Assembly: GCA_000729835.1 (NCBI GenBank)
Contig: JFHB01000036.1
Coordinates: forward strand, 148,096 to 212,095
DNA length: 64,000 bases
From: Atkinsonella hypoxylon
Taxonomy: Eukaryota > Ascomycota > Sordariomycetes > Hypocreales > Clavicipitaceae
Direction of reading: 5' to 3'
The notes beneath the pieces are model-generated. The model did not search any database. It was given only the letters and a program-made list of their open reading frames with translations, and had not been told where the DNA came from. Below, in pieces: positions 9,968 to 22,344 of the stretch (position 1 is the stretch's first letter; each line of letters begins with the position of its first letter). The position numbers and the translations under genes were made by a program.

Positions 9968-12643
9968 CTATATGCCTGGAGTCTGATTACTGTCGTTTTC
10001 ATTGTTCAATACTTTTGTGTCGGTCATCGAGGTGTCTTCTACCTGACATATATCAGTAAAAGATGTTAGTGTCGAATCCTTCCGGTCCAGGGGCGGCCCA
10101 GAGCTATTTTGAGACGAGAGCAGCCCATTTGTTGCACACAAGCGATATTCTCCTTCCCCCTTGGACTCGATGATCCCTTCATCTAAAGCCCACTGGGTGA
10201 GCAAGGTATCAGCTCCCAACACTGGTCCTTCACCTTTCTCCATGTGTCTTCCGACGTGTTCAGTCCACTCATCCCAAGCATTTGCGCCTTCAAAATTCTT
10301 CTGACAGTCATTCTTTGGACAAGATGCGTGCTGCGGAGGCTGTCGTCTCGTAACCAGGCATGATTGTTGCATTGCCTTGACATGTGTTTCCCATTCAACT
10401 TGTATTTGTCCGTCATTATGGGAGATTGCTCTTTTTATCTGGACCGGGGCATGCATGCGTCGTAGGTGCTGTGTAAATAGGTCCTTGCGGTTAAACTCGT
10501 TCCCTTTCCCCTCTACTGCGCTTTGGGGACATTCAGAGCACCTGTAATACTGCAAGCACAGGTGCTGCGAGGCAATGTGTCTCTTCCATTCATTCTTAGA
10601 CCCAAATGTGCTTGTGCACCCGGCGAATGAAAAGGCGCATGGAAATGGTCGTGTATGGGCGGCGGCAATATGCTTCCGAAGAGATGAAAAGTCCTTGAAC
10701 GGAGCATGACTGCAGTGATTGCAACGCGTCTCCTGTTTCATTATAGACCGCCGCGGACCTTTCGCTTTAGAGCTAGGCGCCATCTTGATGTCGACAAGCA
10801 TAGCTAAGTCATTATCCAGATGATTGCTCGATCCAGACGGCGACTGGATTTTTCCGCGAGCTGCATCTGACATAGCCTCGGGCAGGGAAGTGCGCATACG
10901 TTCCGGCGGGATGACCTCGTCGCTTCGATGACGCACATGACTGAGCGCTTTCAGCTGTTCGGCCGCTTCCTGCATTTCGGCTGAATCCTCTACTTCATCC
11001 TTTGATTTGTGAGGCCCGGCGGCAAATGGCGGATGAGAAGGGCTGGTCTGAGTAAGGGGGTTCGCGGTATCGCCGTAAACGTTTTGGTCGCGGGAACCAA
11101 ATGAATGATTCAGTCGATCGTGCGTGTCAGTATCCTGGGGTTTCCGAGCCGGTGTGCCTGTCGCTACTTCCCTTGCTTCTAGTAGTATTCTCCCATCCTC
11201 CACTTGCTTTGCAGAGGGTCGTACACCAGCTGGCCCGACGAGTTTCTCATACAAATGTATCATGTTGTGTGAGCTTATATATCCCAAGAAACAACATACT
11301 TTGTCATGCTGCACTACGTTCCAAATAGACTGAGACATGGAAATCAACAGCATGGTCGGTGGACCTAAAAACATTCCCTCCACCGCAATCCTTGAGCCCA
11401 ATGGCGACCGATATTGTAGCCACTGATTGAAGAAGGACATATCAGGGCTAGCGTCTCCAACAAAAGTTGTGCACACAAGTACTCGGTTTTCGTCAAATCG
11501 GAGGTCGGAAACCGACTCTGGATCAATCAAGTGGACTTCTCGACCGTGTTGAGGTTTAACGTCAGCCATTCCACCACCATTTTGAGAAGTAGTGACTGGT
11601 CTCGTGGGCAATGGGGACAAACTGAGATATTGGAGTTTCCCGGCAGTTAAAGTGAAGAAAAAAGGCGATTGGGACTGTGTCATAGTCGCAGGTCTAGCAT
11701 CATGCCCATTACGCAGTTGCCTTTGTGACATAATTTCGTCATATAATTTTTCAACACTGAATGGCCGACCGTTGTGCAGGATTTGTAGAGCGTTAACCAT
11801 GTCCGCAGTGAACGAGCAGGGTCCCCTATCGGGAGAACCATGTTCTGGAGTATACGCGGCAATGCCTTGCTTGATTCCGTGGCTGCCGGCGGCGGGAGGA
11901 TCTGGTATAGCACAGCTGTCAAGCAAAAGCAATATATCAGATTGAGCATCCTCGAACAAGCATTTCACGCCATCCCACTTGAGTTTAGCTGCGTCTTCTC
12001 GGGCATTGCTGAAACACATGTATGGTTAGACAATCCTTCTTGCAATGCCCGACATGGTCGACTCACCAAGCCCAGTACAGGTGGCCGTCACCCCCGACAT
12101 AGCCATGGCCAGCGTAGTATATGACAAGTAAGTGACCCGGCCGGCCCTTTTCGAGAAAGGATGCCATTTCCACTCCAAGCTTTATACTTGGATTCGGCAC
12201 GGTAGGAATTTGCCATCGATGGGTGGCATAGTTGTAATTGTTCTGCAGTATATGCTCGAGAGATTCAATGTCGTCGTTCACTGATGAATCTTCCTCCCAG
12301 CTCAACAGCAGAACCGAAACATCAACGTATGGTGGGCGTTCCGTTTGGCGCTGGATGAGCATGGCGGCGTCTTGGAGGTGACGGGCAAAGGACTCAAAGT
12401 CCTGTCGCTCGGCAAGAGGTGCGTCGTGGATGGCATATTGTTGATTTTGTGAAAGCTGAGGAGTTGGTCAATAAATCATGCCAATGGGACTCGTGGACGA
12501 TGAAATGTTGGTTCTTTTGGATGAATTGGGCCAATACTCACCGACGATTCATGGGCGTATTGATTTGGCAGAGGTTGAGAGTTGGGGGCCGGCGAAGCGT
12601 TGACCTTTGGAGCCAACTTCCTCTTCTTTGTAGATGGTTCCAT
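9968..12643 (-). CDS. caspase-like domain protein with C-terminal C2H2 zinc fingers
   Basis: Three exons, 12643-12542, 12455-12067 and 12008-9968, give 843 aa; introns are 86 and 58 nt with GTGAGT donors. Residues 1-34 contain a basic KKRKLAPK stretch that may act as a nuclear signal. Residues ~50-280 resemble the caspase-like (peptidase C14) fold. A hydrophobic strand LLVIYYAGHG supplies His151 and ILLLLDSCA supplies Cys196, the spacing expected of a His-Cys dyad. Residues ~280-560 are a low-complexity linker. Four Cys/His finger-like units follow, starting CNHCSHAPFKDF, CAFSFAGCTSTF, CSECPQ and CPKNDCQKNF. Proteins of this layout are found in filamentous ascomycetes, but I know of no assigned function. 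Whether the dyad is catalytic is not shown. A nuclear signalling or regulated-death role is speculation. Confidence 0.82.
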
Positions 12644-13290
12644 CGACAGACGAGCACCAATTAGAGAGACCGCGAGCAGAATTGGTCAACAGCAGTCAAG
12701 AAAAACGGGATTGCAAGCAAGAAGCGTAGGGGAGGCGAGGCAAGAATGAAGATACGGCGAAAAGGCTTCGGTGTAAGCTACGTGGAACAAGCCTTGGCAC
12801 AACCAGAGCCGGAAAGGCGGTAATAGCAATGGCAACAGAAATGCTGGTGGTGTGTCAGGACGAGGCGGAAGAAGCTAGCTAGCCACGTAGTGAGGGTGCG
12901 ACACCAAATAACGCAGCAGAAGCTCAAGAGCGAGAGGTGAAGAAGGACGAAGGCTGTTGATGAGTCCATTGATTGGTCTGATCTCAATGCTGCGCTGGAA
13001 GAATTGGCCAGCATGAGGGTTGAAAGAGGGGACAACGAGTGGGTTTCGAGGCTGCAACTGGTAGACGTCGAGACGAAGCAGGCTTGGCTTGGTGCCTTGG
13101 TGCTTTGGTGCTGGCCTTGGCTGGAAGGCGCGATGCGCCAGACTACTAGGCGAGACGGCAAGGCTGGCTCACTGGAGGCACGAAGACGATGCGAACATTC
13201 GTACAGCAGCAAGCAGACACAGACACATCAGCAGCCTGGGCCAGCCATGCAGAAAGCCCTGGTCAGTCAGGACCGAGACACAGCACATCA

Positions 13291-13323
13291 CAGCAGAGCA
13301 CAGTAGAGCACAGTAGAGCACAG
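13291..13323. repeat. 10-bp tandem repeat, about 3 copies
   Basis: Three consecutive units of cagtagagca (the first with one change) followed by a partial unit. It is a simple minisatellite in the intergenic region. Confidence 0.7.
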
Positions 13324-15530
13324 ATAGCAGATATGGAGGACTGTATCTGGTTTCCTGGGTCGAGAGTGGGGGCGCCGCTCGCCGCTATTGGCTGATAGCC
13401 GAGGATGCTACGGTGGGTGGGATGGGCAGAGCCGAGCAAACGAGTCCTTCTGAAGCCAGTCAGGGCCAGCCAGGGCCTTGCCCAACAAGGCCGATGTAGT
13501 GGGACGGCAGCCTGGCACCATCAGGAGGGAGTTATCCGGACCACAGCCTCGCCAACGTGGTCCCGAGTGCTTGGTCGATTTCCGTGGTCTATAGACTGAA
13601 CGTCTCTTTGGCCAACGTGAATTCAGATATGCCGGAAGATCTGGCTCTTTTTTTTTTTTTCCTCTTTCCTCATCTCTGCCACTCCATGCCTCGCCCCCAA
13701 GGATAGGGCCCCCAGCCTGTGCTCATGGTCTAGCATGTGAAGAGAACGCCCACGACCGGAACCAGATCAGGCACTGGTTGAAAGAGAAATATGATCATGG
13801 CTGTCCTGAGGTAAACTATTTGGCGTAGCAGAGAGTTTGCTGTCTTGCCAGTTCGCAGCTTCTACCAGACAAGGTCCAAGGGCCCTCCTCAACGCGTGTC
13901 AGACTGGCTCAGAAGATTTGCTGACCAATTCCCCCGGCATCCCTATCCACTGTGAGTTTTATCTTAGTGATGAGGATTCACTGGCAGTCCAGTGAGACGG
14001 TGATGCTGGCAGCCAATTATTTGCCACTTATTCTACAGCTGCCGTTACATAATCAACCTGTTCTGTTGTCCTGCGCTAGCGGCAGGGCGGCAGGACGTTA
14101 GGCCCTGCTTAACTACCCTAGGTAACTGGTCCGTTTACTAAACGAGATTTGTTCAAGATTCAATGAATACAAGACTCCGAAAATCACAATTGGTTTAGCA
14201 CGAACTTCTCGAATGAGCTCCAATGATATTTGAAGCATACTAACTACTTCATCAGTTCGTGATATTCAGCCGCAAGCTGCCGCGTCCCCGCCGACGGAAA
14301 CTTATCCTTCTTCCATCTTTCTAAGTGGTCGGCTACAGGAAGCTCGTCACCGTCCATGCACCGTCCATGCGGGGTTCGAATAACGTCGACTCCCGCTCGC
14401 TCTTATGATATGAGACAAAGTGTATCGTAGCCCCACTCTGACTACGAAGATACATCTCAGCCTCGACAGCCTCAGTTGCTTCAAAATGCTGCCGCAGCTC
14501 CGTCTTTCAAGCATCAGAGAGCGGGCAGCTTCTCGAGTGGACGTGTACATATTGCTCCACATGTTCCCGAGCCCAGAGAGATCTGACTAGTTGATTTGAC
14601 CCGCTGATGTTAGGCTTTGTATGGTAGCGAGAGAATCCAGCTGTCACGGTCATGGCCGAGCTCTATTAGGGCTTCGCAAAGTAACCCATTGGGCGGAAAG
14701 GCGCGGTTTCAGAAAAGGGCATCGCCCGGGCCAAAATAGAAGCAATTGCCGAAGGGACGTTTCCGCATATATACACCGAGAATTGTCCTGCCGACAACAA
14801 TTGTCACGAGTATCCTCTTGTGAAAAAAGGACCGCACAATGACGGCTTGAGTTACAAGAAGTTGGGGGGGGGGGGGAACAACAGGGTCAACTGGTAGTTT
14901 ATTACCATGAGCCTGGTACTGACGGAACATCCCCCTTCCCTGAGTATTTATATAACTGCGGTTCCATTACACACTCTGGCGCACTATGCAATGTACGTAG
15001 GAAAACGTACTTGCTTGGGCATTGGGGCACTGGGACTGATATTGCACAGCCTTGGAGGCCTTGGACTTTTCTTCGATGTATTGGCGTCCGCCTAGTGGAT
15101 CTATCTGTATGAGACTTCGACCAGTATTGATAGCCGAATTGCTGAAAGGACCCGTGCATAGTGCCATTTGACCTGCGGCAGTATCTTGGAAGAGTTGCCG
15201 TCAGGCCAGTCGTTGTCGGCACAGCCGTCGCTGATGGCCACTCTATCGCTAGCAGCCGGTGCGCCCTGGCGAGTATCAATCAGCGAGGCAAGTAACGAGG
15301 CTGAGGAGCAAGTGGTCTAGGAGTCTGTTCAACTGATTCACGGTAGTGATATAAGCCCAGGTAAGCATCAATACCATACATAAGGTAGAAGCAAACAATG
15401 AGTTCATTCGAGAAGGCCTCCCACACACCAGAAATGCCCCACCCAAATTTTATACTTTGTGCGGAGCACAGTGACAAAGTGAGTGGGCGTACAGTGGTGT
15501 GTACCTGGTACCTAGGTACGTAGAGCCCAC

Positions 15531-15560
15531 CCCCGCCTGTCCCCGCCTGTCCCCGCCTGT
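15531..15560. repeat. 10-bp tandem repeat, 3 copies
   Basis: Three exact copies of ccccgcctgt, about 310 bp upstream of the start of the patatin-like gene. It could serve as a GC-rich binding array in the promoter, but this is only a possibility. Confidence 0.75.
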
Positions 15561-15867
15561 AATTCTCACATCATCTATTCATCTCCATCCATCCACACCA
15601 GCGAGCGGGCGGGCAGTGTGAACTGTATGGTCTGCGTCCCTTGTAGCTTGCTGCTCGGCTTCGCGCTACTGTACGGCTTGACCGGATGTGTCACAGGCGA
15701 CTTAGTAGCCAGAGCCAGGCACGGTTGAACATCTTTACTTTCGCAACAAAGCATCGCGCGCTTAAGGAAATCGAGGCACCGACTCAGCTTAACTGCTTGC
15801 CTGAAACTCACAACAGAACTCCACGCACATCTGTATAACCAGCCGCCTTCGAGTCTTCCCGTCCAAT

Positions 15868-17831
15868 ATGGACGCTTACGGCGTCCGCAGAAAGAATACC
15901 ACCAAGGGTCCGCCACTGCGCGTCCTGTCCCTAGGTAAGTAGGTTTTCTATGCTAAGATATCAACGTTGCGTTGCCGGAATTTGAGACTAACTTAAGCTT
16001 TTGCTCGAATTATAGACGGAGGAGGTGTACGCGGGTACTCCATGCTCATCATCGTCCAAGAATTAATGCATCGCACCTTTGTCGAGATCGAAGGACGAGC
16101 CCCCCGACGCCATGAAATTCCCAAACCATGCGACCACTTTGACCTCATCGTAGGCACCGGGACAGGCGGATTAATCGCTCTGATGCTCGGCCGCATGCGC
16201 CTCGACCTGGAGACATGCAAGGAACTATATGTTCGTATGACGCGAATGGTCTTCGAAACAGACAAGACCATCGCTGGTATTCCGTACCGATCCACACTCT
16301 TCAAAGCAAGCAAACTAGAAGAAGCCATACAGCAGGCAGTCCAGGAACACACAATCTATGAGAAGGAAGGAAATGATGGGCGGGAGGATGCCGGTCTAGT
16401 CAGTCCTCTGAACGCCGCGCAGTATTCAAGCGCAGCTGGGCCAAGACGCAATCTAAGCAACGCCAGCACCGTCAGCTTCAGTGCGCGAAGTCCGTCTGCG
16501 CAGATGGCTCGACCTGTGTTCAATTCGAGGCATGGGAATCCACATGCGAGACTTTACGACGCCCGAGAGAATAGAACCAAGACGTCAGTTACTCCCCAAA
16601 AATATCTTCTGAAATCACGCTAACAAACATCACTAGGGCTGTAACGGCAGTATATCAAGGTTCGCCACGCGGCTCCCCTCCCGCGATGTTGCGATCGTAC
16701 GATTCAAGGCGTGAGCCGCCGCCTGAGTTTGATTGCACGATCTGGCAAGCAGGTCGCGCGACCAGCGCTGTCGGCCTTGCCTTTAAGCCTATTCGCATCG
16801 GCCAGTCAATCTTCCATGACGATGGAGCCGGAAATTTCAACCCTGCCCCAGATGCGCTCGATGAGGCCGTGGTGAATGAGTGGCCGGGTCGTGAACTTGG
16901 CGTGTTCGTTAGCGTGGGCACTGGCCGACGACCCAGGTCGAGCGATTCGAATTCAACCGCATGGTACGAAGGATTTCTGGGAGAATTTGCGGAAGCACGA
17001 AGGAAGTTGATTGCCAAAATCGAAGGATGTGAAAAGATTCACGAGTACATGCTGAGAGAGCACCTGACAAAACGAGGGGTGAACGTGGAAAATTACTATC
17101 GACTAAATGTGGAAGTCGGCGTAGGCGAGTTTGGAATGAATGAATGGCATCGTTTGGGAGATATTAGCACGAGCACCCGGCGATACATGGCTCGCGAAAC
17201 TGAGCAAAAGATGATACAAGGCATTTCCACCAAACTCGCCAAGATCCTCAAAGCCAAAATTCGATGGGAACGTGCACAGCAGGGCATTCCAGAGCTTGTC
17301 AAAACTTATTCAGCTACCAACTTCGAGATGCCCCTTGCGGTTGAGCTTCCTGGCGATGTACCGACGTCATTTCCCCAGCCTCCACGCAGTCCGCCGAGTC
17401 GGGCGTCCTTCGAGTCCGGATCCGATAGCCTCCAGGCTGGGCCGAATCGGCTAAACTCACCTCGCAGCTCGCACGACCGCGTGCGTCCAGCCACAGCTGG
17501 GTCCAGAGATGATGCCGATCGGCCAGTCGCTGCAGCTCCATCGCTAAACCAATATCACAATGCATCAGATACAGACAAGATTGCCATCACAAGTGCAGAT
17601 GAGCTTCCCCGACCCTCGTCCTCCCAAGTAGTCGCGCCGCCGTTAACGCGTATCGAACCGCCTCCCCTGCCTCCTAAGACGCCGCTTCCTGATGCTAGTA
17701 ACCATCAGCGCTTGACTCATTTCAACCCTTCACGGCTGTCTGAAACCTCCATTCCGCCGTATCCGGTGGACGATGATGAATCCCCTCCACCGGTCAATAT
17801 GGCTCGAAAACCAGAATATCGAGCTTTCTGA
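15868..17831 (+). CDS. patatin-like protein with serine nucleophile replaced by glycine
   Basis: Three exons, 15868-15934, 16016-16583 and 16637-17831, give 609 aa; introns are 81 and 53 nt. The patatin domain begins at once: the oxyanion motif DGGGVRG is at residues 23-29. The nucleophile elbow reads GTGTG, with Gly71 where patatin phospholipases have Ser (GXSXG); the codon is GGG at 16159. The second motif, DDGAGNFNP, keeps the catalytic Asp-Gly, and TAVTAVY spans the second splice site. Without Ser71, lipid acyl hydrolase activity by the usual Ser-Asp dyad is not expected. I recall fungal homologues with the same GTGTGG elbow, so this may be a conserved pseudoenzyme rather than a local mutation. 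The last ~200 residues are Pro/Ser-rich and probably disordered. Cytoplasmic location is likely, as no signal peptide is visible. Confidence 0.88.
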
Positions 17832-20800
17832 AGGCCCTGGGTGAGATTGAAAAAAAAAAAAAAAAAAAAAAAAGGGGGAATAAATAATCACTTTTGCGTA
17901 TGTTACATATCTAGCGGTATAGCATTTCTGCAGTGGTGATCATGGCGTTGGGGCATCTGGTAGTCTCGGGAATATCAGTTCGGCTTAGACTGTTTATTGT
18001 TATTGATACCAGGAATTTATGCTGTTATGTCATGGGGTACACGGCTGGAAATACAACGAGGCATCTGGATACTTCGACTGAGTTAGAAATAGCACAGTGA
18101 GATTTGGACAAATCTGGAAGCGCATCGGTCACTTAGAATAGGGTGGAGTAATGACATTTGGGCAGACCACTCGGGACATTGCACTATTGGTGACGAGTCC
18201 GGGGTATGTTTACCGAGCTTGACTAATGTGATTTGGTTCGCTATGCCTCCAAGAATTAGTCATCTGGTAGCTTTTGGATTTTAAGGTTTTCGGATGTTAG
18301 TCCACGCAGAGGGGAAGCAAATTTCCCAACTTGAAGTTTTGTCAGATTTCTAACTGGAGCGCAACTCCTTCCAAATCGCCTAGCATGCGCTATTACTCCT
18401 TAGACTTCTTGTCTCTTGGTTCATCTCCACGTGGCCACTCAACTTGCGTCATGTAGCATGTAAGACGATCCAGCTCATTTTCTTGCTACCTGGTGCTCAA
18501 AGTCAAACCGAATATGACCTACGTGGGAAGTCGCAGACACGACAGCCCCGGTCGAGCGTTTGATCCTGAGAGGACATGCCTGCGAAAACATCTCAGAATT
18601 GATCCAATTTAGTTTGTCTTCTACCCCGTCCACCACCCTGGCAGGCGTTAGAAGTACTTCGATTTACGTGGGAGTCTCAATGTTAAGAAAAGTCCCAACA
18701 ATTTCTGGATGTACAAAGAGCTAAGCCGCACATGACCAGAAATCGGAGTGGCGCGTGACGGTAGGTACTAGGTCGGTATATTGAGGCTGCTCAGAAGTAC
18801 ATACGTACCTACTGTCGGTCCCGAGACTTATCAATTGGTGACTCGTGACTCATGCAGACGTCAGATGTGACTCCGAAGGCTAAAAGCAGGCCGTCATTGT
18901 GGGCTCCCTAAATTCGTGCAGCGTCCATCTCAAAAATTACATGTGCGTTAGTCCATCTATAAAGCACCTTTTCTACCCTCTTCAAAGGATCATCACTCTG
19001 TATGCAAATGTGTGACGTAGAAAATGTAAACACAAGTTCGACTTGGAGTTGGGACAACTTCTTTTGCGTATGTTAATATTAGTTGCTTTGTCTAAGGTAC
19101 GTCGCTGACCTCGCTTCCAATTTTACCGCTTCAGAGTAAAAGCTTTCCTTAAACACTCAGATGAATTCGAGGCTGACTTGAATTCAGATTGATCATCGGG
19201 ACGTCGAGCGCAGGTCGAGATGGCGAACACTGGTGTTGCTATGGTGTGCCGTGATGTTGACCTGAGCATGTCGTTAGCAGCCAATGATGACAAATCCAGC
19301 TGAAGTCGATGAGCTTTGAGCTTACATATTTGCATGCTCGACAATTGATTTCCGCTCGGAATCGGGCTGGTCTGAGGCTATCGAGTTTCTAACACAACCG
19401 TGTTGGGGGGTCAGCGAAAGCTGAGTGGGAATGGTCTGTCGAGAGTGCCAGCGGCAAAATCATCATGAGGGCTTCAGAGCGTGCTTCATTTCCCCCCATT
19501 GACACATCCCCACCTTGAAAAAGTTACGACGTGACCTATATGGCCGATGATGAATCCATGGTTTACAACAAGACGACGATCTACAGTCGAAAGTTGTTTG
19601 ACTCGACCGGAACTGAGGCATCGTCTGCTCAACCTTGATCGTACACCAACCACGATGTGCCAGTGGAATAGTGCCACGACAATGAAAGATGGGTGGAGGA
19701 TGGATTATTCAATGGTATATGGTGAGTGTCGACTAACGGTTGAGGGCTATGAAAAGGTTAAGAAAGAGGATGAGGAGAGGATGAGGAATTGGAACCCAGA
19801 AGAAAATACTTGAGATTTATATGCGTCCTTCGACTGTCTTTTTCCCTTCCCTCTTCGCTTCTGCAGCCATAATAACAATGAGATCTTGCTACAATTTTCA
19901 GAAAGAGCAATCAAAGTGACTGATCGAAAATTAAGCGAGCTAGATTCGTGCTCAGGAACAGTCTATTCATTGAAAAAGGCCACTCTGGAAGGTAGGATCA
20001 TCTAACCTAGATGATTGCTGATGAATAGCATACTAGAGCTCCCAGCCTCTTTCTCTCTACGACCACAGACTTTTATTTCATCTGGTACTTACCTAGGTAG
20101 GTACCAGCAATCTATGTAAACACTTGGGTATTAGGTAAATGTATTGACCAGAAACACTCTAGGTCGTGCTGGTTGGTCTCGCTCGTCGATTGAATCTCGT
20201 AATGCCGACGCCTTGCCATCTTGTTCATCCCTATTGCTGTTCGGATCTAACTGTTCGGATCTAACCATCAGGCCCGATCTCAATAATATGGCCAAATAAT
20301 AGGTCAGTATCACCTCCGGCTAGGAGTTTTCTCGGTGGGTCTCGTGTCGGCACTTGCGACCTTGTCTTGTACTTACTTGTACTCCCTGTCTATTCCGTAC
20401 CGTACCTCTCTCACAATGCAGCCGACCCGCCTCATGTTGACTTTTGTATTCTCATTCTCACGAGCACCACCACGACGTGGGAAGAAACGACCCAAGTCTG
20501 ACCTGACCAGACGCATTCAGCAAAACCGGGCGCTTGCTCGACCAACCAACCCCTCCTTCCATCTCCCCGTTGCCTGTTGTGCCAACTCGCGATTCCAGGA
20601 ATCTCTTCTCTCCGATTGTCTTTGACATCAGGAGCATTCCGCTTTCCTTTTATTCGTTGTTCGTCAAGTTGAAGCCAGCGCTCGGTCGGACATCCTATTA
20701 TCGGTGCGGATTTGGAGGATTCGCCTACGGAATAGTTACAGGTCATCAGGCAAAAATATTCCCAGCGGGGCGGGTTCCCTACAGGGGGCTAGCTCGCACC

Positions 20801-22013
20801 CGACCCACCTGTTGTGCTAGCTTCTAGTGGCTTCTATTATCATCATCCATCATCCATCATCACCTTCATTGATAGAAGTCATCATCAATCTTATCGCGTT
20901 CAACGTCAAATTCGTCAAATTGAACGGATTCAGCCACTTCAACGAGGCCTCGGACCCCGCGAGCCGCGAGGGCACTAGAATGCCTCGAAATTCAGGCATC
21001 AATACAGTACGATCCTCCTGACGATACCTGCGGGGACGGGCCCAATTCAAAGTTAAGGATCGAGATCGAGTCCACGCGCATCGGTCCATCCCGGACCCCG
21101 GACGTACCTGCCAGGCCTTGCTCTCTTTGCCTTGCTCTCCTTGCCTTGCGTGCGCATTGGCAAATTCTTCCAAGCGCCAGGTTGACCCAACACACTAACT
21201 AACTAGTTATCCTTTCCCCCCTCCTGTCCTTGTCCTGTACTGTAGTCCACTTGATCCGTGTGCTATCCGGGCGTTCTCTAACTACTTTTTTGTCCGATTA
21301 TTGCATGAGTCTGATTCCGTCAGATGATGCACAACGACACGATCGATTGGCCTCTATTTGGACAGTTTGCCGCTTTTTTGAGAGAAAGGACGGATCGGAA
21401 CGTTTCTTTTTCTCCGTGTTGAGCCTCAACGCCTGGGGCGAGACAGCGTCGAGACCAGACCAATTTAATCACCGGCCCTTCACTCCTTCATGTGGCCAGC
21501 TTCTTTCGCATTTATAATGTTATTGTATTGATATCTCACTTCCCTCCAGCCGAAAAAGCTACCTCCCATAGATTGTCGTTGGCTGCAGCCCGCAGCCAAT
21601 TCCGAAAAATAGTTCGTTTCTTCTGCTCTGTGGCCGTCATTCTCATCCAAGACAGACGTGCGATTGCGCGGAATCCAAGCGCTTCGCCGTGACGTCTGGT
21701 ACATCTGCATCGATTGATTTCTTTTTTCTCGTGTTTTTGGGGGCGGGTCTTCCATCTCCTGGTTCTCCTGGTACCCACAGCTTCAGCCCTGGCGGTCCTG
21801 CTCGAGTCCTGCTCGAAGATAATTATTCAGTAAGGCTGCGAAAAAAAATCACACCAAATCACACCAGGACTCATCCATCATAAGCCTCAGCCGTGGCAAG
21901 GGCCTCCGGTACAATTGCAATTAGGGGCTGAGTTTCCTCTGCCTGCAGGGACTCCCAAGTCGCAAATCAGGTGATGTGTCGGCGTGCCGTGGAACTGCTC
22001 TAGGAATATCAAG
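17832..22013. other. 4.2-kb intergenic region
   Basis: It starts with a poly-A tract (about 17850-17873) just after the patatin-like stop codon. The last 1 kb is pyrimidine-rich, as is common in long 5' leaders of fungal regulator genes, and precedes the Zn2Cys6 gene. I found no convincing coding exon. A 19547-19813 open stretch was considered and not accepted. Confidence 0.4.
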
Positions 22014-22311
22014 ATGGCCCCCGACGGCTTGCAGACGCACGAATTCCAGCCGCACCCCAAGCGACCGTTTACTTCACAAGCCCAGGCTGCCGTCGGACCC
22101 TCGAGTCGTGGCTTGTCCTTCAAGAATAGACACCCCTCAGCATGCAAAGAATGCCGGAGACGCAAACAAAAAGTAGGTTAACCCGATTGGCTTCCAGCGT
22201 TTGTCCTATTTATTTATTTATTTATTTAATTTTTTTTGGGGCAAAATACCTCGGTGCTCCATCGATCTCGCGGTTGTTGGTTAGTACTCTAGGGTTTGCC
22301 ATGAGCAAAAA

Positions 22312-22344
<33 letters not shown>

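Larger units (their letters stand above)
12644..15867. other. 3.2-kb intergenic region without supported genes
   Basis: The left part is the divergent promoter side of the caspase-like gene; the right part precedes the patatin-like gene. Open stretches exist on both strands but none has recognisable protein features or consistent splice signals. Two short tandem repeats, listed separately, and a G12 run at 14866-14877 are the only structures seen. Confidence 0.4.

Noticed and set aside
19547..19813. 88-codon open frame on the plus strand
   Set aside because: No signal peptide, domain, or splice context; could be chance in a 4-kb intergenic region.
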